A stretch of DNA of 64,000 nt, from positions 62,001 to 126,000 of the forward strand of contig NW_026705411.1 in assembly GCF_029867415.1 (NCBI RefSeq), written 5' to 3'. The notes below the pieces were generated by a model. It worked only from the letters and a program-made list of their open reading frames with translations, was not told where the DNA came from and did no database searches. Positions 22,860 to 34,561 of this stretch are shown piece by piece (the stretch's first letter is position 1; each line of letters opens with the position of its first letter). Made by a program: the position numbers and the translations under genes. The stretch comes from Vicia villosa. Its lineage: Eukaryota > Streptophyta > Magnoliopsida > Fabales > Fabaceae.

Positions 22860-23072
22860 TTTTTCTCACTGAAATAAACAGAGGAAAGATGAGGCATTTG
22901 TTTTTATGAAACCTATGATGCGATGTTTATGAATGATATGATTATGCATATGCAATGTTTTCAAGGACCTTGAAATTTAAATTTGCTTAAACAAGAAAGA
23001 AAGAACAAATTTATTAATAATAATAATAATAATTAACTTGTACTTAGTTATGGTTCTTTGCCACTTTTAGGC
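22860..23072 (-). other. Element 2 ORF1-gag spacer
   Basis: Non-coding spacer with an AAT triplet run near 23016-23033 (plus strand) and ATG/CAT-rich short repeats, corresponding to the spacer of element 1. Confidence 0.5.
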
Positions 23073-24476
23073 TTACAAAAGAAAACAAATAAGTAAAACA
23101 ACTAGAAATAATAGTAATAAAATAAAACTCCTTAAAGTCTCCCATGGGCGCTTCCTCGTTGATCCAATGAAGTTGTTGATGCCTTGCTCCACATGAAGTA
23201 GTCTTGTGAGTTCTAACACTTGTTTCTCTTTAGCACGGAATTGAGCCTCAAAAGTATCTCTTTCTTCTTTCAATTGAACCCGTGACTTTTGTAGTTCTTC
23301 TAAGTCGGTAGGCATGTCCGGGTGGAGAATAACCAAAGGAACCTTTTCTTCACATTCAGGTTCAACAATCACAGGTCTAACATAGGGATATGGCATGATA
23401 AAACATTGAGCGCGAGTGCGCACCCATCTGAGATAAGGCTCTGAAGGAAGGGAGTTCTTTTTCCCCCAACTCTTGCTATCTACCTTGTACACTTTATTCC
23501 AAGCGCGTATGAACTCTCGGCGTTGGTTTTGAACATCTTCTTCATAGTTGAAAACAACCCCTTCAATAATCAAGTGATGCGGACCATCTCTGCGAGCATA
23601 ACCAAACTGTCGTAGGGCCAATGAAGGGTTGTAGGTAATCCCCCCTCTAATGCCAAGGAGTGGCACATTAGGGAATTTCCCGCAGTGATTAATAATAGTG
23701 ACATACTCCTGAGATATGATGTGCCAACGGATATCTGAGTGAGAAAGTGACATGATTCTTCGAGACCATTGCATCTTTTGATCGTTTCTTACCACTGAAC
23801 GAGGAAGGTTCGAAATAAACCACCTAGCTAGCAAAGGTGTGCAACACATAAGAGTTGCTCGCTTCTTCATGATGCGGGAGTGAAGAGAGTGTAGAATATC
23901 TCCAAGTAGTGTAGGTACCGGATTGTGAGTCAAGAAAATCTTGATTGCGTGCACACCAATGAATTGATCAGGATTAGGAAATAATACCAAGCTATATATC
24001 AATAAAGCAAAAATATCTTCGAATGCATGGTAACTCATGGCTTTCAGGAATTGTCGAGCTTTACCAAATAAGAATTTAGCCGAGAGACCTTCGACTCCAT
24101 TCTTGGTGTCCCAGTTGGAAGCAATGTTTGATCTCTTTAGGTGTAGCGCAGCAGCAATAGTCTCAGGTTTTGGAGTGCTCTCCAAACCAGTAAAGGGTAA
24201 ATGATCAGAGAATGGTATACCAAGTAAATCCGAGAACTCCTCCAAGGTAGGTACCAACTGATAATCTGGAAAAGTAAAGCAATGATGCTCGGGATCAAAG
24301 AATTGGCATAAGACTCTCATCATATCTTCTTCAAATTGAGAGGTGACCAGTCGGAGTAGATAACCATGTCTTTCAGCAAACTTAGAATCTCCAGGAACTT
24401 CTAAGGCAAGCTCCTTGAGCTCAGAAGGTATCCCCACGAAGTTGAGTCGTACATAATCCCTAGTAGAAAAAGCCAT
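23073..24476 (-). CDS. Ogre ORF1 protein with stop-loss tail
   Basis: 467 residues, uninterrupted, beginning MAFSTRDYVRLN. It follows the element 1 ORF1 along its length, with the same HCFTFPDYQ, VPTLEEFSDL, NPVPTLLGDILHSLH and GGITYNPSLALRQFGYA blocks and a C-terminal coiled coil. Where element 1 has TGA after RKRPRET, this copy has TTA (23133-23135) after RKRPWET. Translation therefore runs on for 21 residues of almost purely hydrophobic sequence (LLLLFLVVLLICFLL). The tail would act like a membrane anchor if expressed. I infer this is neutral decay, since gag-pro of the same element is dead. Function of ORF1 is unknown. Confidence 0.85.
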   Translation of the reverse strand: MAFSTRDYVRLNFVGIPSELKELALEVPGDSKFAERHGYLLRLVTSQFEEDMMRVLCQFFDPEHHCFTFPDYQLVPTLEEFSDLLGIPFSDHLPFTGLESTPKPETIAAALHLKRSNIASNWDTKNGVEGLSAKFLFGKARQFLKAMSYHAFEDIFALLIYSLVLFPNPDQFIGVHAIKIFLTHNPVPTLLGDILHSLHSRIMKKRATLMCCTPLLARWFISNLPRSVVRNDQKMQWSRRIMSLSHSDIRWHIISQEYVTIINHCGKFPNVPLLGIRGGITYNPSLALRQFGYARRDGPHHLIIEGVVFNYEEDVQNQRREFIRAWNKVYKVDSKSWGKKNSLPSEPYLRWVRTRAQCFIMPYPYVRPVIVEPECEEKVPLVILHPDMPTDLEELQKSRVQLKEERDTFEAQFRAKEKQVLELTRLLHVEQGINNFIGSTRKRPWETLRSFILLLLFLVVLLICFLL

Positions 24477-25187
24477 GTCCTATAAAACAGTACAAATATA
24501 AATTTCTTGGTCCTTGAAATTGTTAGTGGATATGATATGCCATGATGTCATGATGTCATGATGTCAAGTAGATAACAACACAAACAAGTCATACAATTGC
24601 CTTAAGGGTAGGCTTGCATGAGGTTCATAGGTATATACCCTTTCTCCTTTCGTTTAGTTGGTTCAACCTATCCTAAAAGTAACCAGGATCTATGGTGCTC
24701 ATATCCCTGATCTTTCTCGCGGGCATTGTCTCAACATAGCGCTCAATCAGCCAGCCAAAAGCATCCCTTGAGTCCAATCTCAATGAGTGTAGCATCGAGT
24801 ATCAACCGGCTTCAATTAGGAATCCGAAGCCAGCCATCTCGCTACTTCTTATAAGCCAAAGTCAAGTTCAACTAAGGTTCTAAAGGCGAATTAGTGCTCA
24901 TGACACCACGCGGTAGCCAAATGTCTCCTCGATCAGATTCAAGGGCCATCAGGACAAACCAAAGTGTCGCACTAACGATGGCCACCAGTTCAACCATAAC
25001 GATACATGTCGTACAGCTTCCCTGGTCTCATGCCACATACTTAAGGTACACTAGATCCGGGTGTAGGACCTTTCACACAGCAGAATTCCCAAAACAACCT
25101 TGGAAATTAAAACAAGCAAAACAAACAATAGGAAACATTTTAAGTGAATCCTAAAATTTTAAGGTAACCCCTCTTTTTAAATAAAAC
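24477..25187 (-). other. Element 2 leader
   Basis: Untranslated leader of 711 bases between primer site and ORF1. It includes three copies of ATGATGTC in a row near 24543-24566 (plus strand). No coding frame is supported. Confidence 0.55.
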
Positions 25188-25205
25188 TCCCCAGCAGAGT
25201 CGCCA
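25188..25205 (-). promoter_or_regulatory. Primer-binding site, Ogre type
   Basis: TGGCGACTCTGCTGGGGA on the minus strand, four bases after the LTR end at 25210; identical to the sites of elements 1 and 3. Confidence 0.9.
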
Positions 25206-25209
25206 GTTC

Positions 25210-28200
25210 TGTAATACGGTGAACTGACTTTTATATCGAAAATGTTGCGGTAAGCAAGAGTCGCCACCGACTTTTATTTTATCCAAATATTCAGAAAGGC
25301 TAAAAGAAATAGAAAAAAACCTTTTTTAAAAGAAAACGGGTTCGGGGGGTAATTTATGCAAAGGGAATGTGTAAGGCACCCTTTGCATCCATGGTTATCC
25401 ATGGGCTCTTAATTGTTTTGCTCGTTTTGAAAAGAAATGTAGAAGAAGTGAATACGAACTTTAGCTCGTAAATGAGCGTAGCCATTTTGAAGGTTTATGA
25501 GAAAGAATATGAAAACGTTTTAGCCAAAGCAAGGCAATTAGGGGCAATTACCTTAATAATGTAGAAAATCAGTTTTTTAGCCTTTCAGGGTGAAAGGGTC
25601 TATCCATGCCATATGAGGGCAGGAAGCCTTTCATTTGGAGGTTGAAGGGTCGTCGCAATATCATTCGCCATAAGACTGTCCCATGCCATAGAGAGGCAGG
25701 TAGTCTAAGGGAAGGACCAGAATAGCCTTTCATAGGCAACCGGGGGATACCTCAGCCTTTCGTAGGCAACTTCCGAGGGACGAGATCATATTGTGTATCG
25801 AAGGCAGCATCATTAGGGACTTATGATCTTAATCGAGGCAACATGGCTGAGGTATCCTCGTATTCGAGGGACATGGCTATTCTGCAAAAAATCACAAGGC
25901 AACAAGGCAACAGGCAACAGGCAACAAGGCAACAAGAGGGGTTACCAAAAAGTGTGCGTGGGTGCAACAATCACATGATTAAATTCAGTTATTTATCTTA
26001 TAATTAGTTATTCTAATTCAATTCAAAGCTTGCACTCCCTAAGATTACTAACCACGCGATAGCATAAACAACATAATTAAAATAATACGGGGAAGGGGAA
26101 AATGAAACCAGCGGGGGAAAGGGAAGATGAAACCAGTGGGTTTGGCATAAGTAATAATTAGGCATAAAAATAAAAGAGGTCAGAGTTCTAGGGTTACCGA
26201 CTATTCGAGCTTTGGCGGTTGGCAAACCCTGAAAAATTGACAAAAGGAAAAAATACGAAGGGGTGAGTGCATTATCGATTCATTGACAATTAGGGTTAAC
26301 CTTAATTAAATAAATAAATAAAGCAAAAAGAAAGTAAATAAAATAAATAGGAAAAAAACTTAGCTTTTTAATTTGATCTGATATGGTTTGTAGTCGGAGG
26401 TAGCCTTCGAGGTTAACCCTGAAAAATGGCAAAAGAGGCAAACGGAAAAAAGCGAGTGTATGGAAATTCTTTCAAATTGGGAAGGCAAGATAAATAATTA
26501 AAAGAATAAAAGGAAAACAATATTATATTAATATATAAAAGAAAAGAAAAGAAAAGGAAATAATAAAGGAAGTTTAATCGGGACTTAGCTTCGTGAAAGG
26601 CGAGGCGCGTAATCGGAAAGCTTCGGAAAAGTCAACCCTGAAAAGGACACAGAAAAATAACATTTTTTAGTGTAGGGCTAATTCTCGTAAACCCTGATTC
26701 GGGCGTAAATTGAATAAAGTGACAGATCGATTTAATTAATTATTGGTTTCGCAACCTAATTAATTAAATCGAAGAAAGAAAATAAAATCAGGCAAAAAAC
26801 ATTTTTTATGATTTTTTATGAATTAAAATAAAATATATACGAATTATTGAAAATATATAAATAAAATATTAAAATAAATAAATAAAAATAGATAAATAAA
26901 AATATATTAATAATATAAAAGAAATAAATTAAATATAATAAATATTATTATTATAAAAAGGTTTTTAGAAAACATAGTTTTTATAAGTAAAAATAAAAAA
27001 ACAAATATATAAATATATAATTATAAAAGAAATTATATAATTAAAAAGAAAAAAAATTGAAAAACTTAGCTTAGGATCTGGTATGGCTCACGCATGAGGT
27101 TTATGGTGTACTGGCATCTTCAGGTGCGTTGGATGAGATAGGATTATGATCTGATGGCTGCAATGAAGAGAGGGCATGGCATTTATGTGAACTGGCGCGT
27201 ACAGGATCCCTCTGGCCACCACAAGAGGACGCGCGCGCGTTTTGTTTTGAGTCAACCAATCACCTCGCGCCACCTATTCATCTTCTCCACAAAGAAACCT
27301 GCAAACTTCTTTTACACCGCCCTTTTTTAGAAGCGCCATGAAAGGCCATATCTATTACACCTGCAATATCAAAATAACCACAAAACAGCATAGAAATTCT
27401 TCGCGACCATACAGGGACGATCGTCTGGAGGTCACGAACTCCTTGGTACCTGAGATTTAACCTAATTCCACCTAAACAGGAAAGCCCTCTTTTGAGCTCA
27501 CAAACCCTAGCTATGGCATATTGCTCATTCAGGCACGAAAACACAATCAGACATCCAGAATCCATGTAAACATATCAACAAACATAAATATGCATTCAAA
27601 ACAACGTAAAGATGCCTATATGCATGGGTTCGATTCAAATTAGATTTTGACCAAACGAAGCTTATAACTCGCGAATCTGAGAGCTTTCGACCTTGCTAGT
27701 GATTGGGATAGTTTCAGGAATGATCATGGATCGTGTATGAATGATCAAAACTCCTTGAATTGGCCTGCAACTATGAAATCAGTTTTGGAGAATTCTTTAT
27801 TTTTGGCAACTCGGATTAGGGGTCTTGAACCAGAAATCTCGTAACCCTTGGCATCTGAATAAGTTGTGTACTTGTAGTGGATGAATTAGGGCAACAAAAT
27901 ATGATCATATCTCCTTTGAATCAAGAATTGAATGTGATTGGAAATTTGATTTTGTAAATTTCTAATTATGGCCAAATTTCATATTCTCTCACCAATCTCA
28001 ATCTCCACGAATTTTAACTCAAGAATCTGATATTTGGATGATTTGGAATGATTAAAAATCAGTATTAAATCATATCTTTTATATTTCTTGATTTATTTGA
28101 CTTAAATTGTATTTTTAATGAACAATAATTCAATAAAAATATAAATAAATCATAAAGGGCGTGGGAAAGGTTTTGTGGGCTCTTAGTACCCTTTGGACCA

Positions 28201-29049
28201 AGTTTGGGTCATGAAAATATGGGCCCATTTGGAAAATATTTCAATTTGAATCCTTTTTCTTCACACTTTTCCCTCCAAAATAGTCCAACTTTGACAAGGC
28301 CTATCTCCCTCAATTTTTGAGGTATGGAGGAGTTCTAGGACTTTTTAGAAACCTTGAAGAGTCCTCTAAATAGTGTATTTGGTCTCATATCAAAATGATT
28401 TTCCATGCTCCTTGTGTGTTCTTTTGAAAGAAATGACTTTTGGTTGACTTTTGAAAAGGATCTTTAATATTTTGGTCCACACCTTTCAAATGAAGCATTT
28501 TTAGACTTGGCATGTGAGAGACAAAGTTGTAGAGAATCAAATTTCCTTCAAAATAAGCTTTGGATGCAAAATTTCTGATGTTCCATGTGAGAGTTATGGC
28601 TGGTCAAAGTTCAGTTGACTTTCTCCTATACAAACCCTAATTTAGAAACTTTTTGAATTGTTGATTTTTGATCTTTCCTTGATGAACTATGATCAATTCT
28701 TGATCAAATGGTGAATGATACTTCAAGGTGAGGGTCTTGACAAAAAATCAGGAGCTTTGACTGTACTTTGACCACAGTTGACTTTTAGGTCAACCTAGTC
28801 GACAGTTGACTTTTTGAGCAATTGAGTGATCAATCTTTTGAATTAAGACTTGAAACTTGTCATGGAGGTAATGTGAGACATCATAGACCATATGGAATGC
28901 CTTGGAGCTATTGATTCATTGATTTTCCTTCAGAATAACAAAAACCCTAATTCTCTGATCTTGGCTTAGGAGAGTGCATCTTGGAGCTTTGTATCTTGAT
29001 TTGACTTTTGAATAGGAGAAATAGTATGGGCAAATTTTGGGGTATGACA
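25210..29049 (-). repeat. 5' LTR of element 2 (3840 bp)
   Basis: Minus strand starts TGTCATACCCCAAAATTTGC at 29049 and ends CACCGTATTACA at 25210. The conserved hairpin (25356-25388) has a paired change relative to the other copies. A partial primer-site copy is at 25266-25257. The stretch 26500-27060 is very AT-rich. 25910-25935 has repeated GGCAACAA units. No gene. The plus-strand flank 29050-29054 is TATAG. Confidence 0.88.
25356..25404 (-). promoter_or_regulatory. Covarying LTR hairpin, element 2 version
   Basis: ATGCAAAGGG (25356-25365) pairs with CCCTTTGCAT (25379-25388). Other family members have ATACAAAGGG with CCCTTTGTAT, so an A-T pair has become a G-C pair. The CCATGG-TTAT-CCATGG pair follows. 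Confidence 0.65.
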
Positions 29050-29099
29050 TATAGGTTGAGGGATTTCGTAGCAGAAAAGACAGGTGTAGGAGATGCCAT
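29050..29099 (-). pseudogene. PMD gene start codon and first 16 codons
   Basis: Minus-strand ATG at 29099 opens MASPTPVFSATKSLNL, the type of Ser/Pro/Ala-rich start that ends in KSLNL before PMD domains in legumes (from memory of the family). The LTR of element 2 cuts it at 29049. The PMD body at 2227-2828 continues on the same strand; about ten codons seem missing between the two parts. I infer that they are one gene split by the nested block. Confidence 0.55.
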
Positions 29100-29538
29100 T
29101 GATGGAGAAGTTTGAAGACAGAAATATGCAGGTTAAAAGTTGAAGATGGCGAAATAAAGCTTAAGTGTTTGAAACGGGAGAGAACAAAAAGAGTTGAAGA
29201 AGAAGAAGGGTTTATAAAGGAAATGAAAAACTCTAAAAAAGAAAACGTTTGAGTGGGGTAGCGCATGTGTGCCCACGTTCCTAGGTTAGTGGAATGCATG
29301 GAAGGAGGTGGCAGGTGAGGGAAGCTCCACGTAGCCTACTCATAAGTAATGATAGCAATGATGTGATTGCTGCGCGTCTCGAGGAGGGAGTGGGTACGTT
29401 ACCATTATGGCATGACGTCAGCAGCAAAGAGTGAACAATCACAGTGTTAAAAAGGAATTGGAAATGGATAAGTGAGGATTGTGTCGGTACTTCCAAGATA
29501 CCATTATCTCATTTCTAGTCGACATTCGAAAATGGTAT
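29100..29538 (-). promoter_or_regulatory. Upstream region of the PMD gene with TATA box
   Basis: Minus strand TATAAACC at 29216-29209, about 110 bases before the ATG, followed by a pyrimidine-rich leader. The remaining sequence up to the polypurine tract shows no ORF. The arrangement looks like a real promoter and 5' untranslated region, antisense to the LTR element that contains it. Confidence 0.5.
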
Positions 29539-29553
29539 CTTTGGGGGGAAATT
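29539..29553 (+). promoter_or_regulatory. Polypurine tract
   Basis: A G-rich purine run (TTGGGGGGAAA) directly before TGTTAAGG at 29554. It is the usual primer for plus-strand synthesis and marks the start of a 3' LTR in plus orientation. Confidence 0.6.
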
Positions 29554-30017
29554 TGTTAAGGAAAAAATCAAAAGGGATACACAATCAATAGAAAAGATCT
29601 CATAGAAGAAGGGTTCATTCCCTACAGGTGGGATTTGCAAGAAAACCCAAGAAAATGACAAGACATGAGGTTAGGTGATGAATTAGGAAATGTCGACATA
29701 ACTGAGGCATAGTGTCGACTTTTGGGTTTTGTCGACCAAAAGGAGGAGTCAAGACCTATAATATTTATGACAAAAAGCGTATTAAGGTTTAGCATTGAAG
29801 GAAGGATTTAAGCGGACTCATTTGAAATTCAAATTCTAACGGTTGACAAAGAATTGGCTCTTAAAACAAGCCTAAAAGACATGGGGGTGGTTATGTAGGA
29901 TCGTGCATCTAGTTGTGTGACTGGTAGGGTGTTCCTAGGTAGTTATGTAATATGTAAGCAGTTATATTATTGTACTATAAATAAGAGATCCCACCAGAGG
30001 ATCTGTGTGTTCGCTGG
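29554..30017 (+). repeat. 3' LTR of an unassigned LTR element, first part
   Basis: Begins TGTTAAGG after the polypurine tract. It has a TATAAATA box at 29976-29983, as expected for U3. It is interrupted at 30018 by a solo LTR and resumes at 34562. The superfamily cannot be decided from this part. Confidence 0.6.
30013..30017 (+). repeat. Target-site duplication GCTGG, left copy
   Basis: GCTGG directly before the solo LTR; the same five bases follow it at 34562-34566. Five-base duplications are normal for Ty3/gypsy integration. Confidence 0.9.
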
Positions 30018-31306
30018 TGTAATACGGTGGGAGAACTGACTTTTTTGAAATATTGCGGATAGCAAGAGTCGCCATCGACTTTTATTTTATCCAATATATA
30101 GAAAGGCTAAAAGAACAAGAAAAGACCTTTTAAAAATATTTTGAGTTCGGGGGGTAGGTTATACAAAGGGAAGGTGTAAGCACCCTTTGTATCCATGGTT
30201 ATCCATGGGCTCTTAATTGCTTAACTCACTTTTATTTTCAAAATGTTTGAAGTGTAGTGTGTGAATAGTAAAACTTTGTTAAGGACTTTAGCTTGTAAAT
30301 AAGTGTAGCCTTGTTTTTGAAAGTATTTGAAAATGCGTGGGATAAAGAGTTTTGAATTTAAAAAGAGTAAGCAATCAGGAGCACCTACCCTAAGTTAGAA
30401 AAAATTTTCTTTTAGATTTTCGGTTTGAAAAGGCTATCCATAGCATGAGAGGGTAGGAAGTCATTTCATTGGATGTTAAGGGTCATCGAGAAATTATCGT
30501 TCGCCATAAATCTGTCCCTACCATATAGAAGGTAGGTAGTCTAAGGGAAGGATATAATAGTCATTCTTAGGCAGCAGGCGAGGATACCTTAGCAATGGGG
30601 ACAATCATCATTTATAAGGCAACCTCGAGGGACAAAACTGATGATGATAATGAACTGAGGGCAACATTCGTTTTGCTTAGGTATCCTCGGAATCGAGGGA
30701 CTTGACTATTCAGAATCATAATTAAAGGCAACAGATAATAAGGCAAATGGCAACAAGGCAACGAGAGGGGTTACCCTAAAGGTGTGTGTGTGGCACAGTC
30801 AGGTGATTCAATTCTGTTATATTTATCTTATAATTTAGGCAAACTAAATTTATTAGCAGGCTTGTCACTCCCTAGATTACTAACCACACAGTTTAAAAAA
30901 TACATAAATTAAAGGCAGAATTTAAAAGTCCTACGCTATTACAATAAACACATGTGGGCAGAAAAATAAAGGCAAGAATTATAAACCTAAACTATTACAA
31001 TAAACACCTGCAGGGAAATAGAGGCAAAATATAGAAGGAATAAAAATAATAAAGGCAAACCCCCCAAAATGGGGGAATAAGTTAACCACAGTTAATAGAA
31101 TAATTAATAGAATACCAGTACGGCAAGACAAACAAAAGGTATTGGATAAAATAAATTAAAATAGAAAATGTTTTGAAAAAAAAAGAGTAAGGCAAAAGGT
31201 TTTTTTTTTAAAACGTATCTTTAAAACAAAATAAATTAATTAATTCTAATTTTAATTAAACTAACCTAATTTTTAAATAATTAAATTAATTAAATTAAAA
31301 AGTTTG

Positions 31307-31307
<1 letters not shown>

Positions 31308-31368
<61 letters not shown>
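31308..31368. repeat. (AT)n microsatellite
   Basis: About 30 uninterrupted AT dinucleotides inside the solo LTR. Confidence 0.95.
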
Positions 31369-31370
<2 letters not shown>

Positions 31371-32552
31371 AGTTTAATTTGAAAAAGGGAAAAAAAGAAT
31401 TTATAGAAAGATTTAAAACAAAAACAAAAAGAAGAAAAGAAAAAAGAAAATAAACAAACAATAAAAATTATTTTTAAGAAAACCTGGACTGAAATCTAGT
31501 GTGGTTGGTCCTTTGAGGGAGTATGGTAGACTGCAGATTCTTTGACGTTGGATCAGCCTGTAGAGTAATCAGGAGGCCATGCATGAGGGTGTATCGTGAG
31601 TCCTCGTGGGCGCGCTGCGTTGAATCTGGAAGCAGATTCTTGTTAAAAGTAAATTGCCTCTGTGAGGATTCGAAACCCCGTTTTACACTTTATATGCATT
31701 TTCCTTTTACCACACCAGCTGCGTTAGTTATTCATAAGTATTATACTCAAAAAATAATAAATATAAAAACGAAACAATAAATGGAAAATTCAACGCGTGG
31801 GCCCCTGGTACTTTATGCGCGGCCAATGAGGATTGGAGAGATGGTGTTGGAATTTTGACTGACATGTAAGACATGCGTGCGGAGAGAGAGTGAATGGTTG
31901 ACCGTCCAATGAAAGAAACACATGCGAGGTCCAGCTTCCACGTGATCATCTCCTTCCTCTGCACCTGGAGATTTTGCTGCGGAAAAAGCTACGCTTTTTC
32001 CTGCGGATTCTCCTTCGAATTCATCATCTTCACACCTACAAATTTGAAACACCAAGAAAACGAATCTACCGATGCTAAAATGCGCCTAGATCCACTAAAT
32101 TGGAGGCTACGAACTCAATGGTGTGATCGTTATTGTCTGAAACGGCCTCTAACATGGAAAACGAAAGGTTGGTATTTCAAAACCCTAACCATGGCAAGTT
32201 GGTGTCCTCACGTGAGAGCTTTGATTTAATGGCATGGACATTCTCTAAATTACTCCACAAACTCAAGCAAACCATCAAATTGCATTGAAACATGATGAAT
32301 AATGGAAAACGAAATTTAAGAAAACACCATAGTTATGCAAGACATGAAACATGAATACCACACACTCCTACATACTATAAACCTGATATATTGGACGTAT
32401 GTTACCTGAGGAGTCAAATTGGATGAGTGGGAGACCTTGAAAGTGGCTGCCTTTTGTGTTGCAAATTTGTGACTTTCCTTGGAATTTTCTTCTTCCAAAC
32501 TCTTGCTCTCTTGCCCCAAAGTTTTTCGTCCTCTTTGTGCTTGACTGAAGGG

Positions 32553-32562
32553 ATATATATAG
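32553..32562 (-). promoter_or_regulatory. Solo LTR TATA box
   Basis: Minus strand CTATATATAT followed by CCC. It lies 2 kb inside the LTR; promoter role inferred. Confidence 0.45.
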
Positions 32563-33455
32563 AGGGTGGATTAGGGTTTGAAAACATTGGAGAGAGAGCA
32601 TGAGATTTGAATCAAAATTATTGAGAAAATATTTGATTTTATTTGTATGAAATCTTTCTAATTTGGACTCAAACTCATTCCAATCTCTCCTTCCACGTTT
32701 TCCTTGATTTCATGAATTATTTAGGGTTAAAAATTTAATCACACAATTTTGTATAATTTTATTTGATTTAATTTTGGATTTATATGAAATATTTCCAAAA
32801 TTAAAGGAAATAAAAAACCATCACATGTTGTGATATTATTTTATGGGGGCCCCAAGGTGACTTTAGATTGATCAAGAGATTAGAAAATATTATCACCAAT
32901 ATTTATCATTTAATTATGGTCATATTTGATTTTATTTGAATTTAAGTGGTTTAATTCAAATAAAAGTGATATTAAATCAAGAAATAAAGGATAATTGGTT
33001 AATGGGCCTATTGTGAGCTTAATGTCACGTGGAAATGTCAAAATCTAAGGCCCAATGCTTCAAAAATATGAATTTCACCATTTAGGGTTTCATGCTTTTC
33101 TTGGAAATCGACCAACTTGTACCGAGCATATCTCTCTCATTTTTTGTCATATGGAGATGATTCAATACTTTCTAGAAAGCTAAAGAGTCCTCTAAAAGAT
33201 CCTTTTGGTTTCATCTCAATTGAGTCTACCATGTTCATGTACCACTTTTTGAAAAAAATGACTTTTTGTTGACTTTCATAAGGACCTATAATGTTTTGAC
33301 TTATATCGCTTAGGCGGAAGCATTTCTTGATCCTGGACCCAACATCAAAGTTGTAGAGAATAAAATTTCCTTGAGAATGAGCTTTGGTTGGGGAATTTCT
33401 GATGAACCATGTGAGAGATATGATCAGTCAAAGTTGGGTTGACTTTTAGGTCAAA

Positions 33456-34277
33456 AACCGCATTTGGTTCGGATTAGTTTGGGTCATTTTTTAACAAAAC
33501 TGCATGGTTCGGTTCGGTTTGCGGTTTGTAATTTGTAAACCGAACAAAACCGAATCAAACCGCATTATGTCACAACCTAAAATTTACTTAACTCACATCT
33601 AACCGAAACTTAAACCTATTATACATTAGCCTTATGATTACGAACAATTTTCTCATTCTTACACATATAATTTCAGTCATGATTTTCTCAAATCTCTAAT
33701 AACATTATCGCACCTTCTTTGCCACATACATCTTCTCTCTTCTTCTATAGTCTCTGTACTCTCTTATATTCTTTCTTTTTCAACTTCTCATTTTTATGTA
33801 AATGTTCTGTATTTCAGTTTCATTTTTATCGCACATCTTCTTATCTAATCTCTCAACACTTTTTTTTCTTTTTCACCTTCACTAATCTTTCGTCTCTTCA
33901 ATTTTTTGTTTCATTATAATAATTTTTATATTATTTTATGCTATTATTTTATGTTTAATATTCCACTTTTGTCTAATTTAATTTTTACATATTAAATGGA
34001 AAATTGTTGTCAAAATATGACGAGTTTTATTGATATTTGATAGTGTATGAATGTCTAAATACAAAATTATATTGTCATCTATATGTGTATGTATGGCTCA
34101 ATAAAATATTTGTAAAAAACCGAACCAACCGAGCCGAACCAAACCGCATTAGTTTGGTTTGGTTTGGTTCGAATTTTTTCTAAAAGCCAACCAAAACAAA
34201 CCGCACTATTTTTTCTCTTGCGATTCGGATGATTTTTTTCGTCAAAACCGTCCAAACCGCACCGCGAGCACCCCTAG
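33456..34277. mobile_element. hAT-like non-autonomous element, left end missing
   Basis: It is absent from the sister LTRs at this place. The right end reads ACCGCGAGCACCCCTAG, whose reverse complement starts CTAGGGGTGCTCGCGGT, typical of plant hAT-type terminal repeats. Both ends carry GGTTTGGTT/AACCGAACC-rich inverted sequence. The left end lacks the terminal CTAGGGGTG, so I call it truncated. No transposase ORF. Confidence 0.5.
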
Positions 34278-34561
34278 ATTTGACCATAGTTGACTTTTAG
34301 GTCAAACAAGTCGACTGTTGACCATTTGCACTGTTGACTGAGCAATCTTATGAATCAGAGCTTGCAACTTGGCATGAGGATCCTTTGAGGCATATGAGAG
34401 AGACCATGGGTTCCATTTGAAGCCTTGACTTATCCTTTTTCACCAAGAAATTCAAAACCCTAGTTTTAGGAGCCTTTGATTAGGAGAGTGTGTACTCAAT
34501 TGAGTCTTAAGCTTTTTGATGCTTGCATGAAAATTTGGTGGGTAAATTTTGGGGTATGACA

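Larger units (their letters stand above)
19166..29049 (-). mobile_element. Ogre-type retrotransposon, element 2 (old, interrupted)
   Basis: Minus-strand order: 5' LTR (29049 to 25210), primer site (25205 to 25188), ORF1 (24476 to 23073), gag-pro (22859 to 19693), intron (19692 to 19434), start of pol (19433 to 19166). Pol stops where element 1 begins, directly after the residues KQRLIQM. The remainder of pol and the 3' LTR are not found on the other side, so that part was lost or displaced. Five nonsense codons in gag-pro and a lost ORF1 stop show age. Confidence 0.88.
30018..34561 (-). repeat. Solo LTR of the element 1/2 family (4544 bp)
   Basis: Plus-strand ends are TGTAATACGG and GGGTATGACA, i.e. 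a complete LTR in minus orientation. It has no internal region and perfect GCTGG repeats on both sides. Such solo LTRs arise when the two LTRs of one element recombine. It contains the conserved hairpin (30161-30192), a partial primer-site copy (30074-30065), an (AT)n run (31308-31368), a minus-strand TATA box (about 32562-32553) and a hAT-like insertion (33456-34277). Without the insertion it would be about 3.7 kb, like its relatives. Confidence 0.92.

Noticed and set aside
28916..29299. 127-codon minus-strand frame
   Set aside because: It crosses from PMD leader into the element 2 LTR and does not use the PMD frame.
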